Below, piece after piece: positions 22,294 to 32,295 of a stretch of DNA of 64,000 nt. Numbering within the stretch: position 1 is the first letter of the stretch; every line of letters begins with the position of its first letter. A model generated the notes under the pieces. The model did no database searches and was not told where the DNA came from. It saw nothing but the letters and a program-made list of their open reading frames with translations. A program made the translations under genes and the position numbers. This DNA comes from Symmetrospora coprosmae (lineage: Eukaryota > Basidiomycota > Cystobasidiomycetes > Symmetrosporaceae), in assembly GCA_008802785.1 (NCBI GenBank), contig VUYT01000035.1:122130-186129 (forward strand), given 5' to 3'.

Positions 22294-22934
22294 TACTCTT
22301 GTAGCTTGTCGCGAGTGGGGCGGGAAACAGATCCAGAGCCACGCCAGTCTGTTGTAGCTATAGCGCGGGAGCGGACGGCAGTGCTACCGGGCGCAATCCG
22401 AAACGGGTTTGCCTTTGTCCGACGCGATGACGTCGGCCGTTTCGATGTGAGAGGAAACGGAGTTCATTCAGATGTACTCGAACACAGAGGGCTCCGCGGT
22501 CGACAGGGCGTGCGCCACCGAGCGGATAGCCTGGTCGAGGAGAGGCAGTAGCTACAGCATGCGCCTTGCGACTGGAGCAGGTGTGATCTTTTCGTACTCT
22601 TGGGTCTGTATCGTTGCTTGCGCGATCTCGTTTCGCCTGCGGGAAATGCATGCCCCTTTGCGGGTCGACTACCGAGAGACGCTGTCAGAAAGCCTGTGCT
22701 CGATTCGCTCGGCCTAGGATTCTAGGCCGTTTCTGCGTGCGAGCGCAACCCTCAGGCGAATTGAGTGTGTCACGAGGGCAGTCGTGCTGCTCAGGCGGCT
22801 TCGGCGGTTTCTCGTTTCGCGGCGGGAGTTGACCATTCTGCTGGCAGCACCCTACCGCAAGTACTGCTTAGGTATCCTGACCGCAGGAGCTGATCCGGAC
22901 GAGCGTTCAGTGACCGAAGTAGTGCGGCAGCCTA
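22294..22934. other. Spacer between F-box paralogues 2 and 1
   Basis: 641 bases carrying the promoter of paralogue 1 and the 3' flank of paralogue 2. Unlike the spacers upstream of paralogues 2 and 3, I see no clear copy of the 115-bp duplicated block. No gene is called. Confidence 0.35.
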
Positions 22935-24116
22935 CTAGTGGATACATGCATCGAGTATAGTGCCTGAAGCGGCGAGGCTATCGCGGAAGTCGGCGAATGC
23001 CGGTGTGCTCCCAGCACAGAATGCTCTGACTTCTTCAGCCTCCTGCCGGTACCCGAGTTCATCGATGACCGATGATTCCCATATAATCATTAGATGCTTG
23101 ATCGAAGCAAGCTTCAGGCCTCGAACTAGGTCGATGAGTACGCTCGGCCCACAGACGGTGAGGCAGGTAATGGCGACTGCCCTCACTGCTGTATCTCGCA
23201 GGCTATCCTCCACATTCGACAAGATCTCATCCACCAGCACGGTTGCAGGCCAATGGGGATGGAGCATGATGCTGAACATGTCTATGGCTGGCATGTCGCG
23301 AACGAGCTTGAGGATGTCGTCCGGTGTTGCGAGACGCTCAGCGAAACGCCCAGCATGCAACATCAAGTGGTCGATGTTGCTCCGGAGGGCCGCCAGAACC
23401 TTGGTGAGGACGAGCGGGGACCCGATTATGCTGACTGTTCCAGGAGCTGCACCTGCGCCTCCGATTTGGACCTCCAGCATTGTGATGCAGCCGGATAACT
23501 TCCTGCGGATCCCCAAGAGCCGCGGCCGGGTCCCATCGGTATTGGACCCTTGAACCTTGAAAATGGTCATCAAGGCCTTTGGTGCCCGGCTCAGAAACTG
23601 CATGCATGTGGCGCCATGTACCCAGATACCCGGGACTGTGCAGTCGAGTAATTCTATCTGAGAGCTCCTGAGCTGATCCACGAGTTCCCAGTCGAAAGGT
23701 GTTGCGAGTCCGAAGGATGGAGCAAGATGAGGTTGAGAAACGTCGAGGCGAATTGTCCCAAATCGCTGAGGAGGGAAAGTCGGCGATGCGAGGGTGCGCA
23801 GAAGCAGTACCGACTTTTCGGTGCAGATGTGCTGATTGGCGTCTCCCCGTCGAGAGTCCTCATCGGCCGCCTGACCGATGTCCACATTGTGGTATAGGAC
23901 GTGGCGAGCGAGGGCAAGCAGGTCCTTGCAGACCAGGCACAGGGGCGCCCTTTCGGCATAGGGCCAGGCAGCCACTTCTTCGAAGATGCGGTCCAGGATC
24001 TCTGGCGGTAGCTGAAGGAGCCGCAGCGGGCCGTTCCGGGTAGGGAGCCTGTCGTACGGACAAAGGCGACGCGTCATGAGCGTCTCTAGGTTGGGCCAAC
24101 ACAACAGGGCGGACAT
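22935..24116 (-). CDS. F-box-like protein, tandem paralogue 2
   Basis: An open single-exon frame of 393 aa. The F-box is clear near residues 33-75: LLQLPPEILDRIFEEVAAW, then LCLVCKDLLALARHVLYHNV. The remainder aligns with paralogue 3 along its whole length: TEKSVLLLRTLASPTFPPQR, FGTIRLDVSQPHLAPSFGL, IWVHGATCMQFLSRAPK, and the end block VRAFCAGSTPAFADFRDSLA. The N-terminus is uncertain. A start-like ATG in the duplicated block at 24562 (reading MAEQTDG) resembles the start of paralogue 1, so an upstream exon with an intron is possible, but I could not close such a model. The putative role is substrate selection for an SCF ligase. Confidence 0.75.
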   Translation of the reverse strand: MSALLCWPNLETLMTRRLCPYDRLPTRNGPLRLLQLPPEILDRIFEEVAAWPYAERAPLCLVCKDLLALARHVLYHNVDIGQAADEDSRRGDANQHICTEKSVLLLRTLASPTFPPQRFGTIRLDVSQPHLAPSFGLATPFDWELVDQLRSSQIELLDCTVPGIWVHGATCMQFLSRAPKALMTIFKVQGSNTDGTRPRLLGIRRKLSGCITMLEVQIGGAGAAPGTVSIIGSPLVLTKVLAALRSNIDHLMLHAGRFAERLATPDDILKLVRDMPAIDMFSIMLHPHWPATVLVDEILSNVEDSLRDTAVRAVAITCLTVCGPSVLIDLVRGLKLASIKHLMIIWESSVIDELGYRQEAEEVRAFCAGSTPAFADFRDSLAASGTILDACIH

Positions 24117-25014
24117 CCGTCAAACATACTCGTTCAAATCATTGTCTCCTGCCTTCTCTGTGCGTGCACCACCCCCGGGACTCGTCTGTATACAAACGTA
24201 GACGAGCCGAGAGGTCAGTAAGTTCTCCCAACGGTGAGGTGCAGATCGCAAACTCTGACGGTTGCGCATCGCGATGTCACTCCCACGGCGAGGACAATGC
24301 AGAGTGCGACAGCTGTCGTGTATACCAAAATCAGGTCGTGTGCCATCTTTGGTACTTGGTAATCAGCACGGATGATTTGTCGTTCCGCAATTCCCCGGGT
24401 GGACCGAAGGGAAAGGGGAATGCGGGCGGTGGCTTCACAGTGACAGTCGGTAGGGACCCCCGCTTTCGTGCAGGTAACGGAGGTCAGGTCAGTCGGAGCC
24501 TGAGGTCAGGTCAGTCCGCGGCCGAAGAATGCGCAAACGGAACCATCAGTCTGCTCTGCCATTGAAGCAGCGTCAGTTCCGCGGATGGGTAGCACACCTG
24601 CAGCTAGGACATGGGTCACGAGTGCGCGAAACTGACCTCGTTTACAGAAGAACCCCGATGGGCCATCATGCCTGCGCAATGCCAAAAGCGCCCTTGCATG
24701 CTCACTTGCCGATACTTCAATCTCTACCGGCTTGCACATGTTGCGAGATTCTATGAAGGGCAAGAACGTCGCGCGCTCAGAAGTGGGTGTCCAACAATGG
24801 GCGTTATCCGGCCAGAAAGCCTTACCAGAGTATGTTGGCGCACGATAAGGCTCGGTAAAGATGTACAAGCGTGCTTAGCGAGCAACTGCGATGCCGGGGA
24901 CCCAAAGCTGCGCAGCAGCAGACTCTTGCCTTGCGGATCTGCGAGATTAGCTCCCATCGCACTTCAGTCACCTGATGTGAGGGGCCAAATTGCCACCAGG
25001 GATTCTGCAACCTA
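24117..25014. other. Spacer between F-box paralogues 3 and 2, with duplicated block
   Basis: 898 bases. The part 24544..24657 is a diverged copy of 26564..26678, listed separately. A short direct repeat GAGGTCAGGTCAGTC occurs at 24480 and 24502. Minus-strand frames such as 24868..24506 cross the block but show no F-box or other domain. I call no gene, although a first exon of paralogue 2 could be hidden here. Confidence 0.45.
24544..24657 (-). repeat. Duplicated spacer block, copy Y
   Basis: On the minus strand this block runs from a GGTTCTTCTGTAAACGA element, through an AGCTGCAGGTGT core, to GCTTCAATGGCAGAGCAGAC. Copy X at 26564..26678 has the same elements in the same order with near-equal length (114 against 115 bases). 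Here GTTCTTCTGTAA is not attached to a gene; in copy X the matching bases are the last codons and stop of the GMPPA-like gene. Identity was judged by eye. Confidence 0.7.
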
Positions 25015-26428
25015 CTAAAGCAGGACGGCCTGCAGTGCCGTGCCCGATGTAGCGAGCGTATCCCGGAATGTGCGGTACGTTTGGCTACTTCCGTTACAAA
25101 ACGCTCTGGTCTCTTGTGCAACGTCCTCGGCCTCGACTTCCTGAACAGCCGACAATCTCCAGTGAAACTTGATGATGTCGAGAGCCGGAAGGCTCAGACC
25201 GTGTACGAGGTTGATGAGCAAGCTCGGTCGGCAGGGTATGGTGCAGGAGATGGTGAGGCAGCGTATCTGTGCGTGCTGTAGGTTGTGCGCGGCAGCGTCC
25301 AATATATCGTGGACCTGGATCGCAATCGGTATGCCGGCGCTCAATGCGAACTTGAGATGTTGAAGAGCCGGCATATCGCGGAATGTGCTGAGAATGGCCT
25401 TCGAGGGCCGAGTGGTTCCGCTGAACAGAATGACCTCCCCGACGCGGCATCTCATAGCGGAAAGTACAGCCGCGAGATGATTTGCCGAGCCCCACACCAT
25501 GATGGCACCGGGTTCAACTGAAGCGCCCTGTACGGCGACTGCCATCGAGGAGGTGCAGGAAGCGGGATTCCTGTTAATCCAGAGGCATTCGAGGCTTGCG
25601 TCGGATCTAGTATCTGGTGCGATCCAGAATGCTGTCGAGCATCGGATCGGCAATTGCTGTAGGAACTGCAGGCAAGCCTTGCCATGAAGCCAGGCGCACG
25701 GGATCCTGCACATTATCTCTTTGACTTGCGCCCCTCGAACTTCGTCCAGGAGCTGGAAGTCAAGCGGGCTTCTAAGGCCCCAGGACGGAGCGCGGTGAGG
25801 CTCCGAGATGTCGAGTATGATTTTGCCAAACTGCTGCGGCGGCAAGTCTAGAGACGTAAGAGTACGGAGGAAGAGTGTCGATCTCTCTGTCACGGTATGC
25901 TCTCCTGGAAGGCTGCTCGGGTTCTGCGAGACCACTTGTAGGATCGAGACATTGTGGTAAAGTATGTGTCGGGCTGCTGGCAGGAAGGCCTTGCAAATCA
26001 GGCAGAGACTGGTCCTCTCTGTGTAGGGCTGGGCTGCAAGGTTCTTGAAAATGTGTGCCACTAGCTCTGGCGACTTGAGAGGGTGCAGCGTGAAAGCTCG
26101 ATCCGTACTTCTGCATTGAGGGCGGGCGAGGTCACGATACCGCGGGCTGCGAGCGCCACCAGTGTCGAGCCTAACCTACCCATCTCCGCTTGCTTCGTTC
26201 CCATTGGTCTCGACAGCGCTCGGGCTGGAGACGTCGTTTATCTGGATCTGACGGGTATAGTCGAGAAAGTGTCATAGAACTGGCCATGTTCGAGATTTGC
26301 GTCGGTGTCCTGACCTCCCGTCCAGCCGGCTGGTCTGCGTCTTCGGTGGGAGAGCCTAGCTGCAGTCCTGCCATGGAAGTCTTGAGAGTCTTGGCCGACT
26401 TCTCCTTGTTACATTTTGACTTTGCCAT
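25015..26428 (-). CDS. F-box-like protein, tandem paralogue 3
   Basis: Modelled exons 26428..26315, 26247..26180 and 26110..25015 give 425 aa. The frame of the main exon is open from the last acceptor (CAATGCAG). The two upstream exons follow from phase matching; the donor of exon 1 (GAG|GTCAGG) is weak, so the first ~60 residues are tentative. The F-box-like region reads LKSPELVAHIFKNLAAQ, then LCLICKAFLPAARHILYHNV. The body aligns with paralogue 2: TERSTLFLRTLTSLDLPPQQ, FGKIILDISEPHRAPSWGL, and the end TRAFCNGSSQTYRTFRDTLA. An alternative start is the MAEQTDV ATG at 26582 in the duplicated block. The gene lies just downstream of the GMPPA-like gene on the same strand. Confidence 0.65.
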
Positions 26429-26563
26429 TCTGCGCTGTTATGCGGATTGGTGGGAGGAGAAGGGAGGAGGGAGGCGAGCGTTCAGTCAGAGCGAAACGCC
26501 GTTGGTACCTCCGCCTTAGCAACGGAGGTCTGTGCGCGCGGCGAGAGAGTGACGTAGTGGCAA

Positions 26564-26678
26564 CATCAGTCTGCTCCGCCATCGAAGCAAAGCCCAATCC
26601 GCAAACGGGCGATACACCTGCAGCTGGAACAGGGGCTCAAGAATAGCTCTAAATCAAGTCGTCTACAGAAGAACCTCG
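26564..26678 (-). repeat. Duplicated spacer block, copy X (overlaps GMPPA 3' end)
   Basis: Counterpart of 24544..24657. It begins inside the last four codons of the GMPPA-like gene (stop at 26663-26665), continues through the spacer and ends at an ATGGCGGAGCAGACTGATG element in front of F-box paralogue 3. The positions suggest that a unit of roughly 2 kb was duplicated, with its right edge in the GMPPA 3' end. Confidence 0.7.
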
Positions 26679-28663
26679 TTCGCGCAGCTCCTCGTGAGCG
26701 TTTTGTTTGGGAGGACGATGCAGCTGCGGACGTTGACCTCGCTCTTGACGTTGACCTCCTTGGCGAGGATGGCGATGGAGAGCTTGTCGTCGGCGGTGGT
26801 GGAGGTCCCTTCGACGCGGGACCAGGGGCCGAGCTTGCACCCTTCGCTGATGATGGCGTACATGGCGCAGCTGTTCTTCTCGAGCACCGCGCCGTCCAGG
26901 ATGAGCGCCTCTTTGACGCGGCACCCGTACCCAATCTTGGCGCCCGCGCCGATGGACACGTTGGGCCCAATCTTGGCGTTCGGGTCCACGTCGGCCGTCT
27001 CGTCGATGAAGCACGGCTCGACGATTGTGGGGCCAGACCGCTGGGCCGCACGCTCCGCCCGAGACTTGGCAGAGATGGTTGGCGAGCGCTGGCGGAGCAG
27101 CATCGGGTTGGTGCTCTTGTATGAGCCAAGCATGAGCGAGTTGGCGGGGACGGCGGAGCTTCACAGCGCCGCCATGTCAGTGCATGTTCCTCGTGTTGTA
27201 GACCAGAGCAGACCCACCCAGCGCTCTTGATCTGCCTCCAGTAGCCGGGCGTCATGAAGACGTAGAGCTTCTTGTTGCTCGCCATGGGGGCAAGGACGTC
27301 CTGCTCGAGACGCAGCTGCTCCTCCTCGTCATCCGCGACCAAACCACGGGCGAGCGGGTCCTCGGCATGACGGCGGACCTTCTCGTCCATGGCCGTCTTG
27401 ATCTCGTCAAAGATGGACTTGTCAAAGAGGTAGACGCCTGTCGAGCATCAAGCAAGTCTCGTCAGTCAGCGTGTCACATGGTCAGAGAGCACGGCGGACC
27501 CGCCTCCGTTGATGGTGTCGCTGATGTACTCCTGCGGCTTCTCAACATAGTGCAGGGCCTGCGACGTCTGCGGGTTCGTGACGATGCAGCCGTACTTTGT
27601 CGCGCTCTCCCGGGGAACCTGTGGGTTTGAGTCAAGTCAGTGACGTCCATCCGAGACAATGACGGCTGCGGCTCAATCTCACCTTGACACCGAGAACGGT
27701 CCCGACACCTCGGTGGTTCTCGTGGAACTGGATCATCTGGTCACTGGAGCGTTAGGAACAGGGCAAGCGTCAGCACATGCTCTACACTCCGGCAAGGCTC
27801 ACACCTCTCGGACTCACAGCGGGTACGAGAAGCAGATGTCGGCTGTTGCGGCAATAAGGGAGTTTCAGGTCAACCAGCCGGCTCAGGGATGGCAAGAGGG
27901 CCATCAGTCCGCGAATGCCTCAGCGCACCATTGATGACAAAGATCTGGCTAGGGCTGCCCTTGAGGATGGCGTCTCGGAAGTGGTAGAGGCCGCCCGCTG
28001 TGCCGAGGGACGTGTACTCGCGGAGGTATCTGCGCAGGACGGGGTCTGAGCTTTGCAAGGTTTTGACAGCACAGGGAGCCGACACGCCGACTCACCGGAT
28101 GCTGAGATTAGGGAAGTCCCTGGTGGCATCCTTGACGAACGGAGCCATGACGGCGTCCTCGTAGAAACCAATGAGGAGGACCTCGTGCATCCCTTCGACC
28201 TTGGACAGGGCCTGGATGTGGTGCCAGATCATGGGGCGGCCAGCGATAGGGAAGAGCGGCTTGCTGCGGAGTCACATGAGAGAGGGAGAGCCGTGTGCGT
28301 GCGTGGTGGTGCCGGAGGATGTAGACCAGGCGAGGAAGAGGGCATAGGATGCGCGACAGGATCGTCAGGAGGCGGGCGCAACGCAGGCCAGGCCCACGAC
28401 GAGCCAAAGAAGCACGACGCACGGGATGTCGAGGGAGAGAGGACGCATCCTCGTTCCCTTGCTGGGTCCACCGGTGAGGATGCTGCCAGTGTGCACATAC
28501 GACATGGATAATCAGCGTCGAACGTGGTCTTTCGCCCCCATCCATCCAGGCAGGCCCTCCTTCAGGGGCGCGTGCGAGCCTGCGCGTCTCTGGCTGGACG
28601 GCACTGCCCCAGGACACGGCGGGGCGATGGAGGGGGGCTCACTCACACTGCTTTGCTAGACAT
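26663..28663 (-). CDS. GMPPA: Mannose-1-phosphate guanylyltransferase alpha-like protein (GMPPA)
   Basis: GMPPA-type subunit that binds and regulates GDP-mannose pyrophosphorylase, supplying GDP-mannose for glycosylation and the cell wall; cytosolic. Nine exons: 28663..28647, 28482..28423, 28263..28096, 28029..27929, 27842..27818, 27743..27683, 27618..27504, 27437..27218 and 27158..26663, giving 420 aa, the same length as human GMPPA. The nucleotidyltransferase N-domain shows [47 protein letters not shown] and [31 protein letters not shown] leads into the left-handed beta-helix ([19 protein letters not shown]), and the protein ends [16 protein letters not shown], as in GMPPA. The divergent signature loop fits the regulatory alpha class rather than the catalytic beta class. 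The first coding exon is 17 nt, and intron 27503..27438 appears to be GC-AG. Confidence 0.9.
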
Positions 28664-28830
28664 GGCTGAGATGGTGCTGTGCTTGTGTGTTGCGCGCTGC
28701 GTGCAAGAGATTGTGGTATTGCACAGTGGGTGTACGGTTGACAGGAAGGGGAGAGGGAGGAGGGCATGAGAGACCCGGGGGATCTCGCTCAGGCGGAGGG
28801 CAACAGGAGAGCGAGGACGGGGACAGGCAG
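28664..28830. promoter_or_regulatory. Short divergent promoter between GMPPA and IWR1
   Basis: Only 167 bases separate the two start codons. The segment is GA-rich on the + strand, and the genes probably share regulatory sequence. No defined box is recognised. Confidence 0.45.
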
Positions 28831-30673
28831 ATGAATGCATTGACGGGTCAGCATGCTGAGCAGCAACAGCAGCAGCATCCAACCATCCTCAGGATCAAGC
28901 GGAGGCGGCGCGACGACCACGAAGCGCTGGATGCCCTAGGTGCGCCTGTCGCGTCAGGACACAGACAGGACATGGCACCGAGCTGCCAGAGGCTGACGAT
29001 GGCGTTCCCATCTATGCGGACTGGCAGTCATAGAAGCGCCTGCAAGGCCTGGCAAGCGGAGCAAGACTGGTGACGACCGCGGCCCTTCCAGCACGGCTGC
29101 AGCAAGCTCGAACGGGCTCGCTTGCAACGCAGCAGCAGGAAAGGATACCGGCAGCTCGGACGCTGCACAGACTGGCTTTGCCCGCCCACCAGGCATCTTC
29201 CGCTTCGCAGCCACAGTGTCCGCCTCTGCCTTCGCGTCAGAATCGTCCACACGCTCGCTGCGGGACCGCATCACGTCCCTGATCCTCCATCCCCCACCGA
29301 GGACAGCCGGCGCCGGCGCAGGCGGAGCATCGAGCCGGGCGGGGACGTCAGGCTCCAGCACGCCTTCTCGCGCATCGAAGTTCAGTCTTGAAGAGGATGC
29401 CAGTCAGTCGGGAGGGTCAGGGCGAGCTGGCGCATCGCCAGCTGTCCTCACCCGGCAGGAGAAGGAGCGCAAGCAGGCGCGGTACAAGATAGTCCAGGAG
29501 AAGCGCTCGTACGCGAATCTCAGTGATCTGGGCAAGGCCGGGCTGAGATCTGGAGCCACGACAACGAGCGCGCAGCGGGATAGCAGGTCAGGTCGGAGGG
29601 CAACTGCCCCGCCGCTCGTCAAGTCAACCGCCAGGACAGAGTCTGCGCAGAACAAGGAAAACACCAACGGCTTCAAGATATTGACTGCGGCTATCCAGTC
29701 GGACTCGGACCTTTCCGGCTCCTCCGACAGCGAGAGCAGGGTAGACTCTGGTCGGACCCATCGGGCGTTACGTTCGCGCGCACGGCAGGACGACCGGAGA
29801 CTGCAGATCAATAGCCGGAGTAGCTATGGCGGGAGCGGTCGTGCGGCCCGGAAGAAGACAAAGGCGGAGATCGAGGAGGAGGAGATGATGAGCAACTTTG
29901 CGCCCATGCTGCAGGAGTACCTGTCTTGTGAGGTTCCAAGCAAGCGTTGCTGTCATCATTCCAGCATGTCCGGGCTAACGGACCTTGCTTTGACTTGCTC
30001 GACACCAGTGAGCGATCCGAAAGCGGCACCAGTAAAGCTGATCCCTTCGACGGCAGCGTCCAAGCACCCCAGCACGCCAATATCGAGCAGATTGCAAGCC
30101 TCCTCCGCGACAGCGTCAGCTATAGCGTCGTCTTCGTGCACAGACGACAGTCCGCCCCACCCTTCTTTGAGCGACGGCTACCCGCCTGACTTCAGTTCTG
30201 GCGACGCAGGGGAGTCCGACTCTGAGTACGTCTACGACGTGTATTACCGTGATCCGGCGCCGCTCCCCGCCGCTCCCGCTCCCGCTCCCGCTCCCGTCAC
30301 CGCAGCAGCGGGCCCTGTAGTCGACGCTGCGTCCTTTGCAACGACTTCTGGCGCGGCAGGTGGGTACAACTTGTATCAGGACCTGCTGGACGTTGGCTCT
30401 GGGGCAGGCCTGAGGCGCATAGGCGCGCTCTCCGGGCTCGAGGACGACGACCTCCTCCTTGACGCGCTGGATGGCGAGAGTGGGGCGCCTGGCGGGGTGG
30501 GTGGGCAGGGCGAGGACAGCGACGCAGTCATGACGGATGACGAGGATAGCAACGAGGAGGATTTCTACAGGAACGACTACCCGGAAGGGGAGGGCGAGGG
30601 CAGCGACGATATGGATGAGGGGGATGACGATGAGGACGAGGATGAGGACGATGATAGCAGTGATGGGTACTGA
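28831..30673 (+). CDS. IWR1: RNA polymerase II nuclear import protein Iwr1
   Basis: Adaptor that binds assembled RNA polymerase II in the cytoplasm and carries it into the nucleus via importin alpha. Exons 28831..28939, 29028..29927 and 30009..30673 give 557 aa. The N-terminus has ILRIKRRRRDD followed by EALDALVIEAPARPGKRSK, the family start and basic NLS, only formed by splicing. PPGIFRFAATV is the next conserved block. The central part is low complexity. The second intron is supported by restoration of PMLQEYLSLSD. The signature domain is YVYDVYYRD, then GALSGLEDDDLLLDAL, then DDEDSNEEDFYRNDYPE, followed by an acidic tail. It is longer than yeast Iwr1 because of Ser/Pro/Ala-rich inserts, including a PAPAPAP run. 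Divergent from GMPPA. Confidence 0.9.
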
Positions 30674-30975
30674 AGCTGGGCGAGCTCGAAAAGCCGGTCG
30701 AGTGGTGCGTTCCTGTTGTTGTGTGCTCGCTAGGTTTCGTCCGGAACCGTCAGGGTCAGTGGGGCGGCTGGGCAATGATCTCAACCTCTCACCTCCAAGC
30801 TCGATGTACAGAGAGCGGACGCACGTAGAGAACCTCACCTGCTTCCTCTCAGTGGGGCAGGCCGATGTCCGCATCACGGACTCGAGTGACACGTGCTTGG
30901 CCTCAGCTGCGTTACGGTAGCTTTCGAGCACAGTTCTGCCCAGATCCAATACCATCTCGAACTACCCGCAAGCGC
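30674..30975. other. Spacer upstream of the RnpA-like gene
   Basis: 302 bases. The downstream frame stays open back to 30865, but the mitochondrial-type start at 30976 fits better. Nothing else is seen. Confidence 0.35.
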
Positions 30976-32295
30976 ATGCGATCTCTGCTCCTTGCCGGGA
31001 GGCGCAGCTTCGCACGCGTATCGCGCCGGAGCGTTGCGACGGCTGATGCTGCTTCGGCGCAGACCCCACGCCTTGCTGGCTCTTTCAGACATCATGTCTC
31101 GACCATTGCAGAAGAAGAAGTCTCGCAGACCCAAAACCTGAAGCTTGACCTCTCGAGGATGCCTCCGAGTAGCTTCGGACTGACAGTACGTGCCATGAAC
31201 CGGCGCGACACCAGCAATTGCTCTCTTTTCGACTCGCCCATCAACTCGGTCCCCCGCTGACCTCGCGCAACCGATACCTTCTGCCTCCTTCTGTCTCGCC
31301 TGTTGCCGACTCACCATGAATACGCTTCAGTTTCGCTCGCTACCCTTCACGACCCACGCAGCTGCCCTCAAGGCAATGACGGGCGGGCTCAACTCGTCTG
31401 GCCCAGCACCTACCGCTCGCCGGCGCGACGGCCCCTCCTGGTGCTCGCCGGACAGCTTGAGCTGGTCATGCGAGTATTTTGGGATTCGGGTGACCCCCCC
31501 TCCCTTGCCTGGGCTACAGCGGCCCCAGCGTGGATCACCTTCGCCATTCCCGAAGACCATCGAGCGCGTCTCGAGCAAGCGGGATTTTGGAACACCGCCT
31601 CCTGCAGTAGCGCGACGCCTGCTCGGAGGTGGCAGACTGGACCGACGTGGGAAGCAGGGAGCACCCGATGGCGCAGCGGACACCGGCACGGGAATCGGTG
31701 ATATTGCCAAAAACGGGCCCGAATCTCTCAAGCCTTCCCGACCGTACACGATGGATCTTACGATCGTCGTGTCCAAGAAGCGCATCAACAAGCTCGCGAC
31801 CGTGCGCAATACCATCAGAAAGCGGATACGGGCATGTATCCGTCTAGCGGTTCAGCACGGCGTATTCTGCGAGGGAGGCAAGCGACCGCAGGTTGGGGCG
31901 AAAAGGCCAGGCAAGACCCCTGTTGCGCGGGAAGAGGAGGATGTACGGTTATTCATGGACGAGCGCGAAGCAGGCACGCACAAGTGGCTCCTGCCTGGCC
32001 ATATTTACGTCATGCATCCGACACTCGAGGTGTTTCAACTGCCGCTTCCGCTCCTCCACCAGCGGGTGTGCCAGGGTCTAAAAGCAGTTCGAGTGAGTCA
32101 TACTCTCGAGTGGAGGCCCGTATGAGCAGCCGCCGCGGCAACATTTAATCCTCCTTTCCCGCTCGACCTCAGACATTGGGCCTGCAGATCCAGCTCGAGG
32201 CGAAAGCCCTGGATGAGCTGAGGCGGACCGAGGCTTTCCTCAAAGAGCAGTCTGCGCATCCGAAGGAGACAGAGACAGAGCGAGAAGGGCGATAA
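30976..32295 (+). CDS. Putative mitochondrial RnpA-like (RNase P protein-component fold) protein
   Basis: Exons 30976..31185, 31331..32092 and 32173..32295 give 364 aa. The first ~45 residues (MRSLLLAGRRSFARVSRR...) are Arg/Ser/Ala-rich with no acidic residue until later, a good mitochondrial presequence. Residues ~209-325 resemble bacterial RnpA: LTIVVSKKRINKLATVRNTI then RKRIRACIRLAV matches the family's VSKK...VRNRIKRLIRE helix (the RNR motif). PGHIYVMHPTLEVFQLP matches its P-G-x-D-x-V-x-x-x-R-P strand and the following helix. A long Pro/Arg/Gly-rich insert separates the presequence from the domain. Whether it acts in tRNA 5' processing, in mitoribosome assembly or elsewhere cannot be told. 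The domain call rests on motif reading only. The first intron (145 nt) is less certain. Confidence 0.5.

Noticed and set aside
24480-24516. Direct repeat GAGGTCAGGTCAGTC twice
   Set aside because: Only two 15-base units; too short to call a CRISPR, tandem array or element end.
24506-24868. Minus-strand open frame of 120 residues across the duplicated block
   Set aside because: It does not align with the F-box family and its end is non-coding spacer in the other copy of the block.
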